Shown here: positions 40,797 to 49,900 of the stretch, piece by piece | Layout of the letters: every line of letters starts with the position of its first letter | Numbering within the stretch: position 1 is the stretch's first letter | Source of the DNA: Acanthaster planci | Taxonomy: Eukaryota > Echinodermata > Asteroidea > Valvatida > Acanthasteridae | Reading direction: 5' to 3' | Length of the DNA stretch: 64,000 bases | Assembly: GCF_001949145.1 (NCBI RefSeq) | Contig: NW_019091361.1 | Span: forward strand, 3,605,359 to 3,669,358 | Position numbers and translations under genes: made by a program | Notes under the pieces: generated by a model | The model's input: only the letters and a program-made list of their open reading frames with translations | The model's database searches: none | Told to the model about the DNA's origin: nothing

Positions 40797-40943
40797 CTAG
40801 TAGCCGGCAGCGTAGCCCCGTTTACGTCTGTCCGAGTGAGCTTGAATAACTGGCCCTGGCCCGACGAGAATTCCCTGGGCCGCCGAGAAGGATGAGGTTA
40901 ACTCCATGTTGTGGCCCATGGCTTTCAGTCCTTCAACTAGATC
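40797..40943 (-). CDS. GGT exon 11 (C-terminus and stop)
   Basis: It codes DLVEGLKAMGHNMEL, AQGILVGPGPVIQAHSD and the ending RRKRGYAAGY before TAG. GGTs normally end in a D.R..G.p.GY block, so the end is certain. Confidence 0.92.
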   Translation of the reverse strand, partial: DLVEGLKAMGHNMELTSSFSAAQGILVGPGPVIQAHSDRRKRGYAAGY

Positions 40944-43900
40944 CTGTGAAAGATACAAGATGTAATTACATTATTTGTTATTTATATGTAATATTTCTTG
41001 GTTTTACAATACAAGCGATTCACAATAATGCGCCACCAAGAGCTTGCAACGCCTTGGCCAATCAGAACGCGCGAAATTTGTCGACCCTTTCCAAACGCGC
41101 AATGGGTCGACAAATTCCGCGCATTGTGATCGGTCAACGCGTTGCAAACTCTTGGTGGCGCACTATTGTGAAACAGCCATATTGCCTCCGTGATCATGCT
41201 CTATTGTGCATGTGATACCCGAATCTGAATATGACGCACCCAAAAATAATAAACATGAAAGATGAATATAAAGCAACACCAGTTCTATACTTTGCTTGGA
41301 AGGAGGAAGCTGATGTGCTCTCAGTGTTTGTTACCCAAACTGATTCTCACGCTCCACTTGTTCAAAAGATCAGCTGTTGGATGGCAGGTTAGGTAAGTTA
41401 TCAAAGAAAATTATGATCAAATGACAGGTCATTTCTGTAATAGAATCCGTATAAGACTAGATAGCAACCTCTGGGAAGTTCTTTTCGTAGTAAGTCTTGT
41501 TGAGCGAGGAACTTCGGTAGGCATACACCCTGGGAGAATCGATTATCTCGGAAAGAGACTCGCTACCCCACAGTGAACGAAGAATCACCTGTTAAATGAC
41601 AAGAATAAGGAAAGAGAATACGCAAGAATTTTCCAAATGTCTGTAATCTCGTCATTTGGACACGGTATTGAAATGGATTTCTTTACTCTTTAGAGTTTGC
41701 ACTTGGATTCTGATAAAATTCAAGACCACAAATATGAAAAACTCTACTGATGGTTTTCTGCAAAACAGCCGTAGAGTTTTGCCGATGAAAGCGCTGTAGG
41801 CAATCCCATCTTACCCATGCATTAGTGGAGATGATCCTCATACCTCCTGATGATCCAAGGATTCCGAGGACTCCCTTTTGGTCAGTCACGATGGCAGGGC
41901 AAATGGTGGACATTGCATGGGCGCCTGGGGACAGCCTATTGGCCTCCCATGATGGTGACCGGCCGTTGTAATAGAAGTTGCCCATGTGGCCGTTGAGGAA
42001 GAGTCCGGTCTGGTTAGAAAAGGTTCTGCTACCGAAGCTGATGGCAGTTGAGTAAATACCAGTGTCACCACAATAACAACGAGAAGCCACCATAATGGTG
42101 GAAATGGCGTGTACATGACTGTACACGTCATATGAAGCGAGATTTGAGACGGAGAGGAACCCCCCGCTTTGTGTTGGTCATTGTTTTACTGCAATCTGTT
42201 TTTTTTCAGATATCTAGGGGACTTGTTAGGTAGCAATAGTTTATAGTGAGTATAGCGATTGGACATGTGCGGGGGGTAACCCTCGGTCTCATTCCTTGCT
42301 GGATATAGTACGTGTACAAGTACATGCAGGTGCCCCACAGAATGGCTACCATGACGTCATATTTGATAGGGTATAGGATAGTTTCTTTAGTCTAGTTCCC
42401 ATGAAGCAAACGTTTATGTAGAACAAGTACTGATTGGACAAGGGCAACGTGAAGGTATGCAGCGGTTTAAGAACTGAATGATACTTCGGTGGGGCTCAAC
42501 TGCCGTACAAGGATGGGTTCGACCATTAAGCAGCCAAGAGACTCTTTTTTCGCACCCTTACTTAACTTTGGTAGCCCACACACTGAAAACAAAATTCACA
42601 CTTACTATCGTCCTACAGAAGTAGTCAGAGACACGGCGTCTCCTTGCTCAGAATACACGCTAAGGTGGCTGGTATCACCGTCCATGACGTCCTCACCGAA
42701 CATACCATCCCAAGCCTCCACGTCAGCGGCTTGGTTTTGCCCCGAGGCGGCTCTTCTGACTCTGTCGGCCGGTGAAGCGGTCTCCGGCAGATCGTTGAAC
42801 GTGTCGTAATCCCGGTCAGATTGGTAAGTGACGTAAGTGTCGTTGATCATGGAACAGATAGTCTGGGCGTACTCCTTAGACGACAAGGCGGCTACAGCCT
42901 TGTAGAAATGTAAGTTTTAAAAGGTAATCGAACAGAAACGTGATATATATTCTTACAACAAATTCAATGATGCCAAGTAAAAAATTAGACCGCGCCAATC
43001 GGTCAAAATGGCACTTGTTGGCCACATTACATAATGAAAATGACTACACTTGTCGAAATGGGACATTCTCCGAAATTCCCCAAAACTGGAACGCGCTCAG
43101 CTTTTACTTTGTACATGCCACTGTCAAACAACCGCCTCTGGTTTTGTGATCAGCTTTAGCCCTTTGTCATTAGAACCATCCCTGCTCTCGAAGCTCCCCT
43201 TTCCACACTTGGGCAGGGGGAACCAATCAGCGGCTGGGTGTTGTGCGCGGGGATACACTCTTTTAAGCCTCCTTTGGAAAAAATGTGTTGTAAAAGCCGC
43301 ACCTTGTCATTTTCAGCTTTGCCGAAATCTCCAATGTGAAGTCGCAGACCGATGGCAAAGGTACTAGCCTCAATGAAATAGTGATACAACTTGAGTTTGC
43401 CCTCGTATGAGCTGAAGTTCACGGTGGCCAAGTTACACTCTGCAAGATCATAATATAACAACCACACCAAAACAAACTTATTCAACAATTCGAAAAAAAA
43501 GGAAGCTCCTCCTCTATAGATCCGACCCCATGTCTTCCACTCCAATGCTCGCTTGAACCCGCCCCAACGCCAATCACAAACTCCGCCGTCGTACACAGTC
43601 TTATAACTCATCAGCGATGAAGGTTGATGACACTCAGAAGCTCTAATCAGCCGGCATGTAGTATGAAATGTGTAAGAGTACGTTGCACCACTGGCAGAGA
43701 AACGATTTTCAAAGTGGGGGAGGGGGGGGGAGCAGTTTTGAGACCGTCACGTATGAGCCATCAGTAGGCCAATCCATCAAGCACCACCCCAGTATAGCAC
43801 TTGCTAAAAGTGGGTGGGAGGCTTGCCACCAGTCGAACAAGTGGGGGGAGGAGCGCTGGCCCCCAATCCCCCGCTTCCGCCGCCAGTACATTGTTCGTGA

Positions 43901-46900
43901 TTCGATTGCGTGAAGGGGATATATTTTGCACAGGGAATTTCACGAAATGTCACCAAGACCCTGCCCTGACAGGTTTGCGCAGATTGTAATAATTATTTAG
44001 ACAACATTATTTTCCTGTCAGTGGTCGTCGTTTACCAAGACAGCACCTAACATTTAAAAAATCTACCCATGGCGAACATAAAATTTGCACTGTTTTACGT
44101 GTACTTTGGTCGAAAATTCTAACCCAAATCTAAGAAGCATTCAACATTTTCCCACACGGCTTTCACATAGATTACCACAGAGAGACTGAAAACGAACTTC
44201 ATACTCGAGACAGAATACCCACATGCGTCAACGGAATTGACAGATCTAGGGCCAAAAATTGTTTTGCCGTGAAATTCACGGTCTGTGTTTTATTTTTTTC
44301 GGATCTGGAAAAGATAAATTGGACTGGATATCTGTTCGAGCATACCGTCCATAACGCTAATGGTAAATTGCAGAAGGTTGCCACTAGATGTGACGGGCGT
44401 GGACATCACACGGCGCTGACCCTCGCTGATGTTTAATACCACAGGTGGTTGTGAGGAAAGGCGGTAATTGAGCAAATCGTCCATTGTCATTACCCCACCT
44501 GTTGTTTCAAGAGACGCAAAGAGAAGCACTAAACACATCATTTCTATACCCGCGACTCCAAATTCATATATGCAGCAAGGTATGAGACGGAGAGAAACCT
44601 CCCTGCTTTGTGTTGGTCATTGTCTTGCAGGAATCTGGGGAATTCCTTTCAGACATCTTGGGGGGGGGATATGTTAAGTAACAATAGTCTGGAATGTGTA
44701 TAGGGATTGGACATGTTGGGGGATACCCCTCGGTCTCATTTCTTGCAAGGTATACAAATTCAACTTCATAGCTTTACCACTACCTCTCTCTGTGTATTCC
44801 CACTGAATTAAAAATCCACTGCCGGACTTCTGTACAATGAAAAAGGTCGTTCACGGTCAAATATAAACTTCGGTCGCTTGAATGTTTGTTATGTGAATGT
44901 TTTTAACACTTTAAACAGCCAAAAAAGATTCGCCCTATCTTCTCCAAAATGTTATGTTTTTTTCACCTTGATCTTGGATGTCCTGGACAAGTTTCCGACC
45001 CACTTCTCCACCGTGAAGGGCCGACATCCCTTCTTCAGCGATGGCACGCAGCGTCTGCACCAGACTAGCTGGAGGCGTGAAGATATCACCCGTCTTCATC
45101 AAAGATCCGTTAGGCTTTGTGTACAGTTCCCTGTAGAAATAAAATAGATTTGCATTGCCAGTGGCACTGTCTTTAAAGGAAGGTAACACGTTCCCAGGAA
45201 CGTTGCCCCAACCCCTGGCGGGAGCAGCACACGGCCTTTTGCCTCTTGACGTTTGTTTTGAATCGCTCCTTGATTATGTCGAAGAGCTGACTGACAGGGA
45301 AGCATTAACATTTGTAGAAATGTTTGGCAAAATCCACAGAGGGTTACATGATTATGCATGGAACCATCGGCTGGCTTAAACTAAGCTTGGCCTGAACAGG
45401 TGGACGGCAGGCCTGGCACTGATAGTCACTGCTCAATTCTTCTCGGTGAGGACTGAATCGGCTGGAGGCTATCCATGACACCTCACCGTCCTCAAGAAAT
45501 AAAATAAATATAACGATAAATTTTCACATCAGCACAGTTCAAATCATCTACAGTAAGCTATTGCCGGAATTATTACTAGCACCACTCCTATGTAACCCAA
45601 CCTTAGAATCGGCCAACGGTCGAAACTCTCCTCGAGAGTTTTCAGGCAGTACTCGGTGTGCCATGCGAGCGGGAAGCCGTCTTGGGCCATGTCAATGACC
45701 GGTCTAACGAGGTCTCTCCACGGCAGCACGCCGTACTTCTGATGCGCCGTCCACAATCCGGCCAGCTCACTTGGTACAGACACGGCTCTAGCTCCTGTCA
45801 CAGTGGACAGTTAATTGTCGTTAATGAAAAAAGAGAACAGGTAAGATTGCGCTCGCATGCATTAACAGCGTTTAAGCTTAAATGACAAGCGCTTCCACTA
45901 TACAATGTGACAAAAATGTGTCACAATATGACACAACAGAAACACCGCCTTTTGTTTTCATATTACAAGTTCATGTACATGTACTTGAAGATCTCCTTAA
46001 CATGAATTATTTTCCACCAAGAGCTCATTGATGCCTAATGCACTGCAGTGAAAATTCAAGTAAAATTACCCTGTTTGGAGGATCATGAAGAATGAACTTG
46101 AATCTCAGAATTAACCGGAGCAGAAGGCTGGCAACCTCCTACAGTAAAGTGCCTGCGCTCTATTGCAGCAATTGCATTTTCGATAAGGGTGATTGTTTCA
46201 GAAAACAGACAACGAAAACAAGCATGTCACAGGGCTTAACTTTTTGGCAACTACGTAATAGTAATGGCGTTGGCGAACAACTTGATTATGTTAAAAACAA
46301 AGCAAAGATACCGTAATTGGCTTCATCCGTGTTATTGACGAACATGTCGAAGTGCGACGCTGCCGGTGCAGCTTCGTTAGCAGTGATGGTCTCTGCAGAG
46401 CCGTTCTTACTGTAGATGACCATGAACAGACCCCCACCGAGCCCCGAGCTCTGAGGACTGGCCACGCCCAGACAGAGGCTAGCTGTTATTGAGGCATCCA
46501 CGGCTGAGCCGCCAGCAATGAGAATATTCCTGTTGAAAAAAGTCACTTGGATCTAAAATACGTGCCAAAACCAGGTCGTTTTCAAGAGGCATCTCCAAAA
46601 ACTGAACAAAAATTGGTAGAAAAAGAAATGAAATTGAAGATCGACTTTGGTCACCAAACATGTTTTGAATTACGGTGTCCAGACGAGTTCAGTTAGATTA
46701 CAGTATCCTCGTCTTCCCAAAAGAGTCTTGTCTTCGAATTTTCCTACCATTTTTAACTAATAAGCCTATAAACGTAAGGTTTGAATTTTTCAATTTCGTC
46801 CGTTGATTGAAGCCAAGAGAGGCCGCTTCTTTCACAATCTTAAAGCTAGGGAGTTTGTATCTCGATTATGTGGGGAAAGAGGTTGAATTGAAGCATTTAA

Positions 46901-49900
46901 AATCGATAAAAATGATTGGGCTTTCACAATACCTTTCGTATGTCACTTGACAGAAAAAGGATCCCCCATAAAGGGGGGGGGGGTTGGAAGGAAAGGGGGC
47001 AGCCGAATGTCTCCTCTCTGAATCCACTACTGATTTGCGACAAGATTCACTTCACACACCCCTCATGGTTCAGGAAATGCATGGCCGTGATATCGAATAA
47101 CACTATACCTAAGCCCGGGCTCTCACGGTGAAATATTTAACCTTTATCCAAGCCTAACATAATGTCAATTTATAATTTCTACCTTGCCATTTCTGAACAT
47201 GGACCGTAATCTGTAGCCACCGCTCCTCGTCGGTAGATCCCTGGGCTGTCCGTCGGTACAGGCGCTGTTCCATCCATTGGAGCTGTGTCATGACGTAGAC
47301 CCAGTGTAAGACCCACTGCTAGGCCGACTGCAGCCAACAAGGCGATGATTATGAAAATGACGATCAAAATGGTACGCTTTCTATTGAAAAAAGGGAAAGT
47401 TTGACAAATTTTCATCTGTTAAAATTCTGCAGCTTACGAACTGAGTATTAAGACACGTAGTTATTTGAAACTGGACACAAAAACAGTAAACACCGACAAC
47501 TGTCTGCGCTCCATTATTTGCTGGCTTCATCAACAACATAACAAGCATGTCATTGCTACCAAGCTCCCAAAGCTACTCCTTCATTGCCGAAAAGTACAGT
47601 TATAGGTATATACATGCAACGAGTTGACTTTAGCAAGAGACGATGGTAGTTGCAGGAGTTAATGCATATATAGAATCCATACGGGAATGATCAACACTCG
47701 GTGGATGCTTGATTTAGGTATAGCAATGTCGTAACATAAATGTTGTGCAGATCATGTTAAATTTAATGGGGTTATTATAAAAATGACAATCATTGAAAAA
47801 CGTTTAAGCTCCAATGTCAAATGGTCAACATCGTTGAAAACACTGGATCTAAGATCTAAGAGCTATACCCTGATCCCTAAAATGATCGGGGTTACACCAG
47901 CTGGGTAAAGTTCCTAGTCTTCGTTTTGAGTGCCAAATTTATTGCTCTTATGTTCCGTGTAGAAATAATCCCTGTATTTAGTTCAATATCACTTGATGGA
48001 ATTTTCTTCATTTACTCAAATTTCTGATAATAAAAACTTTGATTTAGTTGGAAACACTCAAAATGGTTTTAACAAGTGCTCCTCTTTTTTCCTGGATAAG
48101 TTTTGTCTGGCGGGCAGAGTCCAGTTTGTTCTCTAACTTTTCTCGCTCTGGTTATAGGAAGCTTAATTTTATTAAGTATTTTATTAAGTATTATTATTTC
48201 ACCGCCAGCGAGATGACCAAAGGGTCGCATTCCAGCCATTCGAGCGCTCAGGAGCATGTACTCGTGTTAACACGAGTAACTCGCTCGAACGCAGCCCAAG
48301 AGTCTTGATTTTTTTATATTCTGTTGGCTGAAATACGGTCACGTGGGGTTTACTAACAAAGATAATGTGGTCGGAGGCTGGATAGCGAAATTAGCTCCCA
48401 GACGTATTCGGGAACTAGTTTGTCAACGAGGAATCAGCCTTGAGAAGAAACACCCTCTCATCACTTAAAAAGGGCCATATTGATCTATATTGGGTTTGCC
48501 AGTTGGCAAGTCGTCCACAGGATATTAGACGTGCAACGGCACTGCACTCGACTTCCAATGTAGAACAGCGTGTGTTTTAGTTTATGTGAAATGATATCGG
48601 ATTAGAAAAAAAAGTTTCATAAGATCTCTAACTACCAGCAATTGGTAAAGATGGCAAGCTATGCACGAAGTTCGCCCAACGGCCATTTATAAGATTTGAA
48701 GCACTTGCAATTTGCAACCTGAACGCCTTACGTCGGCCCAAACGCCAGAACTTGATTTTGTAGGGCGACCCTGCAAAGTTCGTTACATGACTTGTGTGTA
48801 CACAATGTGGTCATTCAACAAACAAAATCTATACCTTTGTCATCGAAGCACAGATAGCACGCCCAGTGTGCCAGCAAGCACAGTATGTGGTACAATTGAA
48901 ATTTGATTATACCGGCTAAAGTGCAAAAGTAAACCAACAGTCCAGTGGCAGTTATTAAAACGCTGTTCTCTTGCAATACACCTAATGAAGGAGGGCGTTT
49001 CCTGCCGAATGACATATTGGCCAATATCCTGTCGCGTGACGAAGGACCACCAATAGAGTCATCCGCATGGCAGAAGGTACTATTTGCTCAAATTAATCTC
49101 TTTCGCCCACCGGCGGCCAAATTCATGGGGCACATCTTCCTTTCCCATTTTTCTGTCCACCAACCCCCCGTTTTCTCATGATCTGATTTATTCAATTTTA
49201 CAGGAACAACTTCATATTCACAGTTTTAAATTGTGTGAAATTCTTGCTTGCTGACATTGTGAGCCCCGACTCTCCACAAAACAAATAACTCACAAAACGT
49301 TTTCCTAACCACGTCGTGCCCTTGATATTTCGGTGTGTGTTTGTCGGTTTTCCTGCTAGCGGCCGCGATTTCTTTTCAAATTCAAGGCTAAAGGTTGAGG
49401 GGGATCACACAACCAATAATACATGTACATGAACTGCCAAAGCGTTATGAACAAAATGTTCATACTTGATACACTTTTATCTACGTTGAGCAGGAAAACA
49501 ATAAATATTCAACAACAAATAATGAACAGTGTACCGATAACATTATGAAGTCGTTTCATGTGTAAGTATTCTCTGATCTTCCAGTTCCCACCTTAGCAGG
49601 GATCCGGGGGGTCCCAACAGGGGCTATATCCCCCCCCGGAAACCCATGAGGTTTTTATCAATCAGAGTGAAGATATTAAGTGTCTGAAATCGGGGTTGTT
49701 TTGTTTGGATACCGTGCACGATATGGGGCCAATGGGTACCCCCCAACATGTCCAATCCCTATACACACTCTAGACTACTGTTACCTAACACATCCCCCCT
49801 AGAAGTCTGTAAAGAATTCCTGAGATTCCGATCAACACAAAGGCGGGGAGGGGTCCCTCCGCCCATATCTTGCATCATATGTTTGTTTCGACAGAGCCAT

